From Tieghemiomyces parasiticus (taxonomy: Eukaryota; Kickxellomycota; Dimargaritomycetes; Dimargaritales; Dimargaritaceae): a stretch of 53,075 nucleotides of DNA. The position numbers and the translations under genes are program-made. The notes below the pieces were generated by a model. The model did not search any database. It had not been told where the DNA came from and saw nothing but the letters and a program-made list of their open reading frames with translations. Position 1 is the stretch's first letter. Every line of letters begins with the position of its first letter. Shown here in pieces: positions 33,015 through 44,455 of this stretch. The DNA lies in assembly GCA_027575765.1 (NCBI GenBank), contig JANBPT010000225.1:1-53075 (forward strand), given 5' to 3'.

Positions 33015-36000
33015 ATGGTTGCCCCCGCGGCCCTCCCGGCCACCCACGGGATCAACTCATTCCTCCTGATGCTCCGCAGCCGGTAAGTTACAGTGGCGGA
33101 GGCCTAACGCAGCCTGCCTGGTTGACCGTGCATCCCCGTCAAACCAGTGCCAACGAGACCCCCCGGTCGCTAACAACGCCTCCGTCCTTCCCTCCTTTCC
33201 ACCCCGCTGCCAACCAGTGACTACGCCGTCCGGCGCAAGGCAATGCAGGAGCTGACGGTCATACTTGAGGCCTGGCGAACGGAATCGTACTCCTCCAATG
33301 CTCGCGGTCTCAACGAATTCAAGCACCAGTTCTCTGAAATGTCCAATAGCACCGATCCTTCGGTCAAGCTGGTCGGGGCTGCTGGCCTCGAAACTGTGAT
33401 TCCGCTCTTTATCGACGAGGATTCGACTGTCCTCGCTCGCTACAGCCATATCCTACTAAAACTATTGCAGTCCGATGATATCGCAGTCGTTCGCCACGCC
33501 GTCCGCGCCAGTGTTATGCTCTTACAGATCGCCGGGTCCCTGACCCCCAGTATGCTTGAAGCTACCCTGACCAGTGCTATCGAATGGCTACAAGGAGAAC
33601 GCCTCGATACCCGCCGACACGCCGCCGTGCTCCTGCTCCGGGAGATTGCCACCAAAATGCCCAACAGTGTGTACTCGTACGTTAATCAGGCTCTGCAGGC
33701 CATGTGGGGGACCCTCCGCGACAGCAAACCCTCGGTCCGCATGGACACCAGTGAAGCACTGGGGGCTCTCTTGGACATCGTAGAGCGTCGTGAGACGCCC
33801 TTTCGCCCCACCCTACTTACTGGCTTGTACGATGAGGCCCAGAACGGCATCAAGATGCAGACGCTAGAGTGCCTCCACAGTTCCCTCCTCGTGTTCCAAC
33901 AGCTGCTCAAACACAGCGGCATGTTCATGAGCGCCCACTATCGCGAGGTGGCCACCCTGGTCTACCGGGTCCGGGACCACCGCGAATTACTGATTCGGCA
34001 GGCCGCCATCCGGCTCATGGAGATCCTGGCCCAGTACTCCCCCAGCGACTTTCGGCGACCATTGGACTTTAGTGCAGCTGGCGGAGGCGGTTCCCTACTC
34101 CCTGGCGCCACCGGAGACGAGCCAGCCATGCAGCTCTTTGTGACCTACCTTCTCGGCCAGCTTAAGAAAGAGAAGGAACGGCCCGCGGCGTACCGCGCCC
34201 TCGGTGAGATCGCCTTGCAGGAACGTAACGACTTTCTACCCTACGTATCGCCCACCGTCCAGCAGATCAAGGAGTTTTTGGCCCCCAAGTCCAAGCACCG
34301 AGCAGACCCTGACACGGAGGAGGCAATTATGCAGTGTATCTCCCACTTCGCGCAGGCCCTAGGCCCCGCAATGGCCAAGTACCTACACGATAGCTTGGAC
34401 CTCCTGTTTGTATCGGGTTTGACCCCGAACCTGCAGCGCGCCCTCAATCAAATCGCCCTCAACGTGAACCAGATGCTACCAGCCGTTCAGGCCCGGCTCT
34501 TGGACGAACTATCTTGGCTCTTGGCTGGCCAGGCCTACGTGGCCGCGGGAGCTCCCGCCCGACTCACAACCGGAGCCGGGATGGCCGGTAGCGCCACCGC
34601 CCACGGTCCTGCCGCAGGAGGCTCTGCCGCAGTTGTCAACGGTGGACACTACCCAGCCACAGGAGCAGCCCGAGCCCACGAGCGGCCGACTGAGGGGCGG
34701 CTGATCCTGGCGCTGGAGACGCTAGGGGAGTTTAATTTCCAGCCGCACAACCTGACCGAGTTTGTCTGCGACCACGTCCTACCCTATATCGAGAGTGACA
34801 GCGTTGACGTTCAGATGGCGGCTATCACCGCGGTCAACGCCGTATTCGATAAGGACAAAATTTGTCAGCAGACCAGCCAACACGCGTATCAAATCGTCAA
34901 CGAGGTTCTCCAGGTGCTACTCAGCGTGGCGGTAGCCGATAGTGACGCGCTGGTACGTGCCCGCGCCCTGAAAGACTTGACCCGGAATTTTGACCATCAG
35001 TTGGCCCAGTCCGACAACATCCGGATGTTCAGCTTGGCTCTCAACGACGAGACGGTGGAGGTGAAGCTCCTGGCCGTGGGCATTTTGGGGCGCCTAGTGT
35101 CCCGCAACCCAGCCCAAGTTCTCCCGTTCCTCCGCCGCGCCTTGCTCCAGGTGCTCACCGAACTGGAGTGCGCTCCGCACGCCAAGGTCCGGGAAGAGTG
35201 CTGTCGGTCACTGGATGAGCTGGCCCGTTCTGCACCGCAGTGGATCCGAGCCTACATCGTCCCGATCTATAAGAGTCTATTCCCCCGCATCAAGGACCCC
35301 AACCCAGCCGTGTCGGTGGCCGCCCTGGACGCTCTCGCCGCGGTGGCACGTGCTGGCGGGGAGGACCTGAGGAACTACCTGGGCCAGATCATGCCCGTTC
35401 TGACCGAGATCCTGGGCGATCAGATTGCACCACAACGTCGCGTCCCGGCCCTGCGCGTGCTCACCTACCTGGGCACCTACGCGGGCGTGGTCATCACGCC
35501 CTACACCGAGTACCCCAGCCTCATGAACTACCTGATTGCCATCTTGAAGCACGAGAAAGGGGACGAACTGCGGCAGGAGGCCCTCCGTGCCCTCGGGACC
35601 CTCGGCGCCATCGACCCGTACCAGCATCACAGCACCGTACAGAACCACGCTGTCGAGGCCGGCCGCCCGGCCACGGGGCCCGGGTCGGAGACCGACGGCG
35701 CCAGCGACGAATGGCTGGCGACCTCCTCACTTTTTACCGATGACTACGACCTGACCATCGTCATCAACGCCCTGGTCAAGATTTTAGCCGACCCCAGCCT
35801 GGCCGGCCACCACAGCGTCGTTATTCAGGCCTTAATGCACCTATTCACCACCCTTACCCATCGCTGCTTCCGTTTCCTAGGCAAAATTGTGCCGGCCTTC
35901 ACCCACGAGATGAAGGTGTGCCCCACCACGGTTCTGGACTTCTACTTTGAACAGCTGTCGATCCTGATCCTCATTTGCAAGCAAAATATTCGCCCCCACC

Positions 36001-39000
36001 TGGACGACATGTTCGCCCTGTTTGACCTACACTGGGGATTGGGGCCCGGCATCCAGGTGACTATCACGGGAATGTTGGAAGCCATCTCCCGGGCCCTCGA
36101 GGGTGACTTCCGGGAATACCTGCCCAAGGTGCTCCCGGCCCTTATGGAGGCTGCCGAGTCTGATACTTCCGAGCGACGCCCCCTCACCCTCAAGGTTATG
36201 CACGCCGTGGCCACCTTCGGCACCAACATCGAGGAGTACATCCACTTTGTCATGCCCGTGTTCATCCGCATCATCGAACGGGCCGACACCCCGGCCACGA
36301 TCCGGCGTCGCGCCCTGCACACGAGTTGCTTAGTCGCCGAGACGGTCAACTGCCGTGGCTTTGCCTCCCGCCTAGTGCACTGTGTCACACGACTCCTGGC
36401 AGCCCCCAACCAGTACGATCACGACCGGGACGTAACGGACGCGGCCCTGGACGCCCTGTGCGTCATGATTTGTCAGCTCCAGCAGGACTACCTCCCCTTC
36501 ATCTCGGTCGTTGACAAGGTGATCCAGCGTCACAAGATCCCAGCGGCCAAGTACAACCTCCACCTCGGCAAACTGGTCAACAACGAACCCCTACCGCGCT
36601 CCGTCACCATCCCCAACCTTGACCAGCTCGTACACCGGCGCGGGTCCCGTACCTCGCTGCTGGAGAGCGGAGCCGCTGCGGCGGCCGCTGCGGCCACTTC
36701 GAGCGGAGGCAAGCAGCCTGTCAACCTAGCGGTCCTGCGCGACCGGTGCGACGTTAGCCCATGGTCCACCCGCGAGGATTGGATTAACTGGATGCGCAAG
36801 TTCAACCTTTTTCTGCTCGAGGAGTCGCCCAACGCCGCTCTGCGGTCGTGCTCCACCCTAGCCACCCAATATCCACCACTGGCCCGCGACCTTTTCAACG
36901 TCGGCTTCATGACCATGTGGCTGGCTACGGGCGAGACGGACCAGGGCCAACTGGTCACCGCAATGCACACGGCGCTACGCAACCCCGAGGCCCCCAACGA
37001 AATTGTGCAGGCAGTGCTCAACCTGGCCGAGTTTATGGAGCACGACGACAAGGCCATTCAGATCGACATTCGGTCCCTGGCCGAGTACGCCATGCGGTCT
37101 AATGCCTTCGCCAAGGCCCTCCACTTCAGTGAACTCACGTTCCTGATGAGCTCCAGTGCCGAGAACCTAGACCGGTTGATCCGTGCTTACACGCAGCTCA
37201 ACCAGCACGACGCCGCCACGGGTCTGATCAAGTTTGCCACTAAATTGCTCCCGGACCTGACCTTGCAAAACAAGTGGTTCGAGCGGCTGGAGCGGTGGGG
37301 CGAGGCCCTGACGTTCTACGAGGACCAGGAGGCGCAGCGCCCCGACGACATGGAGGTCCTGTTGGGCAAGATGCGCTGCCTCCACCACATGTGCGAATGG
37401 CACAAGGTCACCGCCCAGGTCGAGGAAGTGTGGGATCGAGTCACCGAAGAGTACCGGCCACGGGTGGCTCTACTGGCAGCCGGAGCCGCCTGGGGCAGTG
37501 GCGAGCTGGACAAAATCGACCAGTACCTCCGCATCATCGACAAGGACTCGGCCGATCAGTGCTTCTTCCGCGCGGTCCTGGCCGTCAATCGCCAGCAGGA
37601 CGATGCACGCGCTCTCATCCGAGAGACCCGCCGCCACATCGACCGCGACATGACCGGCCTGGACGAAGGGTACGGCCGGTCCTACGGCTCGGTGGTGCGT
37701 ATCCAGATGCTGACCGAACTCGAGGAAATCCTGGAGTACCGCGCCTGCGAGGGCCAGCCCAAGCGCCAAGACGAGATCCGCGACACCTGGGATAAACGCC
37801 TGCAGGGCGTTTCACGCGAGATTGACGTGTGGCAGAAGCTGCTACGGGTCCGCGCGACGGTGTTACCCCCCAGCGAGGACATGGGGGTGTGGTTGGAGTT
37901 CGCCGAACTGTGCCGGGAAAGTGGGAACCTTGGCTTTGCGGAGAACACCATCGCCTCCATCCTCGGGGTGGATCCGATGCACCTGAACGCCGACATGATC
38001 TACGAGGCCCCTTGTCCCGTGGTGTACGCTTACCTCGAGGTGCTCTGGGCCCGCGATGAGCAGCGCGACGTGGTATACCACTTCCTCGACAGCTATTCCA
38101 AACAGCTCCGGTACCAGTACAACCGGGAAAAGCGGTACGAAGACCTACACTTAGCGGCCGAGGAGTATCTCTGCAACCTACCCGATAATGCCGCCGACGT
38201 GGAGGGGATCCTGGCCCGGTTTCACCTCAAAAAGGGTGAATGGTACGGCGAACTACGCGAGGAGCGTGACCGTGCCTACTACGACCATGTTATCAGCTGC
38301 TACAGCTTCGCCACCCTCATGACGCCGAACTGGTACAACGCCTGGCACGCCTGGGCCCAAGCCAACTACGAGGTGGTTACGGCCGCCGAGAAGGACGCTC
38401 GCGCCGTCACGCCGGACATGCTGGTCACGTATATCGTGCCGGCCGTCGAGGGCTTCGCCAAGTCCATTGCTCTGTCGTCGGGCAGTACCCTGCAGGACAC
38501 GCTGCGCTTCCTGGCCTTGCTCTTCAACTATGGGTACCAGGCCGAGGTCCAGACCGCCCTGGCCCGTGAGGTGCAGAACGTACCTACCGAGACCTGGCTG
38601 CAGGTGATCCCTCAGCTTATTGCCCGGATCCACGTGCCGTCCACGGGCGTACGCCATCTCATCCAGCAGATCTTGGCCGCTCTGGGCAAGGTTTATCCGC
38701 AGGCCCTTCTCTTCTCGCTGATTGTGGCCACTAAATCGGAGAGTGCCCCTCGGCGCCAGCTGGCTACGGAGACCATGAACAAGCTCAAGCTGTACTCGGA
38801 GCGGCTGGTCACCGAGGCCGAGCTGGTCGGCCGGGAGTTGATCCGTACCGCCGTGCTGTGGGCCGAGCTCTGGCAGGCGGCCGTGGAGGAGGCCTCCCGG
38901 CAGTACTTGACCTATCATAACCTCAACGCCATGTACGAGATCCTGCGGCACCACCATCAGACTCTGGCCGCGGGTCCCACCACCGTCAAGGAGACCCAGT

Positions 39001-40451
39001 TCGTCCAGCAGTACGGCCGTGACCTGGCCGAGGCTTGGAATTTGGTGGAGCAGTGGCGCCAGACCCTTGACCTCAACGTGCTCAACCAGGCCTGGGAGAT
39101 TTATTCGCAGCTCCATAAGAAGTTCGAGAAGCAACCCGTCAAGGCTACCACCCATTCGCTTGACCAAATGGCGCCCGTGCTGCTCAGCTGCCAGGACATG
39201 GAGCTTATGATGCCTGGGCTGTTCCAACCGGGCCGCCCGCTGGTAACCATCGCCAAGTTCGACCCCACTGTCTACGTGTACGGCACCAAGCAGCGGCCGC
39301 GGCGAATGGCCATCTACGGCAGCGACGGTCGCAAGTACCAGTATCTCCTTAAGGGTCATGAGGACCTGCGGCAGGACGAGCGTGTTATGCAGCTGTTTGA
39401 GCTTGTCAACAACCTCCTGGCGCGTGACGCCGAGACTTTCAAGCGTCACCTGGACATTGAGCGGTACCCGGTCGTCCCGCTCTCGCCCAACACAGGCCTA
39501 ATCGGATGGGTGGAAGACTCCGACACGCTGCACGCCCTCATCAAGGAGTTCCGCGACGCGCGCGACATGGCCCTCGGCATTGAGCACCGGTACATGCAGG
39601 GTATGGCACCCGGCTACGATCACCTCCCGGTACTCCCCAAGGTTGAGGTGTTCGAAGCGGCTCTTAACGGCACCCACGGTCAGGACCTGTATAAGGTCCT
39701 ATGGATCAAGAGTAAGAATTCCGAGGTGTGGCTAGAGCGGCGCACCTGCTACACCCGGTCCCTAGCTGTCATGTCTATCGTGGGCTACGTGCTGGGCCTG
39801 GGCGACCGGCACCCGTCCAACCTGATGCTACACCGCGTGACGGGCAAAATCGTTCACATTGACTTCGGCGACTGCTTTGAAGTGGCCATGAACCGCGACC
39901 GGTTCCCGGAGACCGTCCCGTTCCGCCTCACCCGTATGCTCATCATTGCCATGGAGATCGCCGGGATCGAAGGTAGCTTCCGCGTCACCTGCGAGCACGT
40001 CATGCGTGTTGTGCGCAGCAACAAAGACAGCATGATGGCCGTCCTTGAGGCCTTCGTCTACGACCCACTCATCAACTGGCGACTGGCGAGCAACAACAAT
40101 ACTCGGAACGTCGCCAGTGCGACAACAGGGGGCGCCGACGTGGCCACCGCGGGTGGCAGCAGCAGTACGACTGGGGGGGCTGGTGCGGCGGCCGGATCAC
40201 GCCGGTCCGGGGCGCCGCAGCGAGAGGACGCCATTGTGGACCGCGATGAGAACTACCCGACTGGTAATAACGAACAGATCAACGCTCGAGCCCTCGAGGT
40301 TATTACTCGCGTGTCCAACAAACTCACCGGCCGCGATTTCCACCCGAACGAGGTCCTCCCGGTCAAGCAGCAGGTCAGCAACCTGATCGACCAGGCGACG
40401 TCCTCAGAAAACCTGTGCCAGTTGTACGTCGGATGGTGTTCATTCTGGTAA
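33015..40451 (+). CDS. TOR: Target of rapamycin (TOR) serine/threonine kinase
   Basis: Two exons, 33015-33082 and 33218-40451, join at a split Arg codon to give 2433 residues, normal for TOR (about 2470). Exon 2 is a 7.2 kb uninterrupted exon. N-terminal HEAT repeats run to about residue 1190. The FAT domain follows (A-R-D-L-F-N-V-G-F, N-L-A-E-F-M-E-H, and W-L-Q-V-I-P-Q-L-I-A-R-I). The FRB domain is about residues 1898-1997 with the conserved Ser1916 and Trp1982. The kinase domain has G-H-E-D-L-R-Q-D-E-R-V-M-Q-L-F, catalytic G-D-R-H-P-S-N (2218-2224) and D-F-G (2238-2240). The protein ends in the FATC tail, C-Q-L-Y-V-G-W-C-S-F-W. Low-complexity inserts lie near 34520-34680, 36660-36700 and 40110-40230. 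TOR controls growth in response to nutrients in complexes with Raptor/Kog1 or Avo proteins. Several rapamycin-contact residues in FRB differ from the human and yeast proteins. Confidence 0.98.
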
Positions 40452-40583
40452 ACGCTAGTGAGCGGGAGAGGACGTCTGTGTGTTTTGATAGCACACTCTC
40501 GTGCGCGGTGGTGCGTCTGGGCTGGACCTTTCATTTCACCACGGTCGTGCCCTCATGTAACATTTTGACCAGTCCTGTGGTTT

Positions 40584-40600
40584 TGTGTGTGTGTGTGTGT
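40584..40600 (+). repeat. TG microsatellite
   Basis: About eight TG units followed by a T tract, 130 bases after the TOR stop codon. Confidence 0.85.
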
Positions 40601-41003
40601 TTTTTAATTTTGTGAACCCTCCACTCATACTGCTACCATTTAGCTCTTATTTTACCAGTCATGAACTAGGCCAAGAGTAAAAAATTCGTCGTAATTAATC
40701 ATCTGGCGCGCCCCACGCCAGTATCGAAGCCGCGTAAGCGAAAAATAAAGAAGAAGAAGGGGGATAAAGCTGCCTCGCTTGTCTGTGCAACACTCCGTCC
40801 ATCACGTTTGAATCTGATGGCATCCGATCTGTCAATGAGGCAGTCGAACCGGTTCATCCCACAGTAGCTGCCGTGGAGGGAGGGGGTACTTATAAAGTGG
40901 CCGTCGGTGAGGGGGGGGGGAGGGACTGGCCATAGCAACTTGACCGCGCAAATGTTTAATTTCTAGATTTAGTACTCGTGTATCATGGTATGTATCGAAG
41001 ATT

Positions 41004-41009
41004 TTTATT
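41004..41009 (-). terminator. Possible poly(A) signal of the orphan gene
   Basis: TTTATT on the plus strand reads AATAAA on the minus strand, about 173 bases after the stop of the orphan gene and in AT-rich DNA. Confidence 0.35.
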
Positions 41010-41181
41010 AAACTTTCTAAATAGCGTATATAGACTTTAAGTGTATAACTTTATATGATAGTGGAACTAGAAATATGAAAGCCTCGGTTAATAATAATAT
41101 ACAGTGCAATAGGTGTAAAGCTTAGAAAAAGAAAATTGCTGCGCACAGACCAGCTAGCGGCGGCGTTCTCCATGGCAAGCC

Positions 41182-42229
41182 TTAACCAGATGCCACATCA
41201 GCCCCCTTGAGCCCGGAGCCAAAGCGACAGACCCGATCCTGTTGCTCCTCCAACAGCTGCATGGTTCGTTGAAGGCGCTCTTCATAGCTCCTTACCACGG
41301 CCATCCAGGTGGACAGTCCTGTCCGGGCGTCAAGGCCGCCGGGGAGGTGAGGGAGCCCGTGTACCTGCAGAAGGTAGCACAGTTGCTCAGGTGACATGTG
41401 CTGCCGCTCCACATGGAAGCGATATAGTGCTACCTTCTGCTTGGCAACTGTCAAGTGGTGCTGGTGGTGACGGATCATGTGCCTGGTGTGATTCACCCGG
41501 CTCTCCAATCCCTCCAGTACTCCACAGTGAGACCTCGGCATGTGGGGCAGGGCTCTCGTCATGGTGGCCTGGCTGATGCGGCACTGCCGGCCCAGTGTAT
41601 GGTAGGCAGTGGCGTTTGCATCTGTTAACTGACCCTGGCTAGGCTGCAGAGGTTGTGATGTGCCACAGTGACAAGATTTTGGTTTGTAAAAAGTGAGTTA
41701 ATAGCCCTATATATAACCCTTGTACCAACTGGTACTGGGATTAACCCAAATAGTGCATTATTGGGGTTTAAACGAGCAATGTTGTTCTTACCTTGGCAAC
41801 ATTATGTGGAGCTAAGCCTGCATGTGTAGTGCGCCGGACATTACCCCCGGGGTGGAAGGGCCCAGCTGCTACAACAGGCTCAATGGTACCTGTACCACTG
41901 CGTAGGGGGTGCAGCGTCCGGTACGCGGGGTGTACACGCGGCACCGCGGAGTAAGGGAGGGGTGCGGAGATGGTGGGCCCTTCACGTTTCTCCGATCCAT
42001 CTTTGGCAACCTGCTTCTGGCCCAGACAGCTAAGGCCGCTGAAGCGATCCTTAATGGCGGCCAAAGCTGCCAGGTGAAAAAAAATGTGCATAGCACAGAG
42101 GGTGAAAATTAGGCGTACATGGTTAGTAAGGAATCAGTTCAAAGTCACCGTCCGGATATTGGATAGTGGCTAATAGCAATGTGATTACCACAGTCATGAC
42201 TTACTCTTCTTGATGATCTTGAACTGCAT
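41182..42229 (-). CDS. Orphan three-exon gene, 253 residues, unknown function
   Basis: Three exons (complement): 42205-42229, 41792-42066, 41182-41643. The first exon is only 25 bases and encodes M-Q-F-K-I-I-K-K. It ends at a GTAAGT donor. The next exon starts after a T-rich acceptor (ttttttttcacctggcag), and the third starts after ctctgcag. Phases 1 and 0 close without a stop, which is good evidence for a real gene. The middle part is Pro/Gly/Thr-rich. Residues about 111-130 (A-T-A-Y-H-T-L-G-R-Q-C-R-I-S-Q-A-T-M-T-R) look like a helix-turn-helix pair. The rest is His/Gln/Arg-rich helix, ending in a possible coiled coil (S-Y-E-E-R-L-Q-R-T-M-Q-L-L-E-E-Q-Q-D-R-V). I recognise no family and assign no function. 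It sits alone in an AT-rich region. Confidence 0.6.
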
Positions 42230-44455
42230 TTTAAATCTAGCTATGGTGTGTGAGTGTCGGAATTATAGAAAAAAGAAGCTCAAGGATCAGAGATTTAAGA
42301 CTTCAGTATTGAAAAAAGTAAGAGCGGGAGGGATCAACAGCAATATAGAGCAGGTCAGGGCGTGGCCAATTGTGAATCTGGATGTGATCTTTGGAGGGGA
42401 TACTTTGCTGGAGAAAATAAGCCAGCGGAGGGCTCGACCTTTTTATAGTGTACAAAAATACTTGGCAACAGGTAGTTCCCTTTAACCTATTGCCAACAAT
42501 AGAGCGTACCTATCTTCTTTACCACCTGTCAATGGCCGCTGTATTAAGGGCCGTGATACAACCAGTTACCTGCAGTCCATCACAGTCCTCGCTGACAACT
42601 GAAGTTAGCGCCCCCCGCATTCGTTGGTTGCTTGCATTACTTACATTTCAAGTAGTGCATGGATAGCCCCACGTTTAAATCAATATATAGCCGGTAATAT
42701 ACTTTGGTATCGGAAATGTAGCCGATCCCATATAGAATTCTATGCCTGCCTATTTGATCCTCTGGCGTTGCAAGATTGTTTGCACTGTTCCTCCTCAAAT
42801 GTGTTGAAATATGAAGTACAGTGAGACAAACATATCTCCCCTTACTGAAAATTCCATGCAATTGATAATTCTAGCGCCTCATACGCCGTACGTCCGGAAT
42901 ACCTCCGTCCTTCTCAGCCCAAAAATAATAGTTGCAGGAAAATGAATGGTCATGAGATGAGTTCCACTGTCTCCCCTGTATAGGAATACTCGGAAAGAGG
43001 ATGGTGAACGTATATTAGCATAGTACTCACCATTTAGACCCCAGACCTGAAAGAACATGCCTGTGCCAGTCTCCATTTTAGGAACGTCGTTCATAATAAG
43101 GCAAGCATATGTATACGATGCCATCCATGAAATTCAACACGGAAGATGGGCACCTGGCAAACGTCTTAGGTCAATCCCCACGGTCCAGCTTGGTTATGCA
43201 CAGCAAGGCGTGACCTGAGTAAAATGGCGGACTGGATGATTCAAAGAAAATCTGAAAAGTGCCACGTTCTATAGATTTATCAGATAGTATGGCCATAGTT
43301 CCAGCATCCAACCAGAGGTGCTCGCGATCATTTGTCCATTGTTTTCTTCTATGGTGGAGGCAGAGAACATGGTAGCCGAGATATCGTCTGATTATCCATC
43401 GTTCTGTGATCCGGCCCCTCGGCAATTTAGGCGGCGTCTAACGCTCGCATCAACAAGCGGCATTAACTGCAAAACCTTACGGGGAGACCTCCAGTAAGGC
43501 CAATACGGCAACATACTTGCGAGGGAGTATCCTCCGGCCGTCTTCCTACTAGTCACCCCCGCGGCATTGGTCGCCACAGCTGCCGATCCGAAAACTGTGG
43601 CATAATGCCTACCGAATGTGGCCAAGATCAACCTTGTCCCTTTCATCATCTTCCCTCCGTTCCAATCTGGCGAGACTTCGTAGGCGCGGCCGAAATGATG
43701 GCGCCGTGGGAACGGCTCATGCAAAAACACAATTTACCTGCAAGTCACATTAAAGTCTGACGCTGCTGCATTCTAGCGTCGGTGGGTCGGAAGGATACTT
43801 TATGTCCGGTACTACCGCCCAACTGCCCGGGACCCACGGCCAATACTGTGCATTATTGCGCCATAAGCCGGGCTCGACTGGGTCCCGAAATGTCGACTAA
43901 TAAATCAACTTATTTTGATCATAAGGTCCTATGCTGTTATGCCTGCGGACATTCCCTTTGGTGTGGCGATGGCCTCCGAACAAAAGTCACCCCGGTAGCG
44001 GGTATGAAAAACGCGCCCAGGTCCTGGCTGACTTCACAACAACGAATATGCGAGGAAGTAGCCCCATCTTGCCAAGCCGAGGACCTCCCTATACATCGAT
44101 GCGATAGCGGTCAAGATCTACATTAAAGTGGACATTTCATGGAGAAGCTCGACCGGTGACGTATCCATGCCACCGTATGTCTTGCGGTTAGACGCATTGT
44201 ATTGTAAATAAAAACCGGTAAGGATGGGCCAGTGGCCTTTATGTATTAACTGGTTGCCGATATCCAAAAGATTAGCCGTTGGCCAGGTCGTATCACAAGC
44301 ATCAAATCGCAGTAAGTGCCCCTGTACCGTAGTGTGCATCATTGTGTCCATGCCCAACTTCCCCATTGATCGACCAGGCTGTTCGGAATTAGATAAGCCT
44401 AAATAACAACTTTGTTATCAGAATCGTGGACAGTCTAGCACCCGTGCTCAGCGCC
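42230..44455. other. 2.2 kb AT-rich interval with possible gene remnants
   Basis: No gene could be assembled. Several minus-strand ORFs look more protein-like than chance: 44118-44366 (L-L-R-F-D-A-C-D-T-T-W-P, then G-H-W-P-I-L-T-G-F-Y-L-Q-Y-N), 43171-43425 (H-L-W-L-D-A-G-T-M-A-I-L-S-D-K) and 42879-43124 (M-F-F-Q-V-W-G-L-N-G followed by a GTGAGT donor). They lie in one order on one strand, but I found no splice joins with matching phase between them. A degraded gene or chance ORFs are both possible. Confidence 0.35.

Larger units (their letters stand above)
40452..41181. other. Intergenic, AT-rich, between convergent TOR and the orphan gene
   Basis: This holds the TOR 3' flank, a TG microsatellite at 40584-40600 followed by a T run, a G run at 40911-40920 and a strongly AT-rich block at 40950-41110. 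I see no gene. Confidence 0.6.

Noticed and set aside
42210..42485. 91-residue plus-strand ORF rich in lysine
   Set aside because: It overlaps the first exon of the minus-strand orphan gene and shows no recognisable motif.
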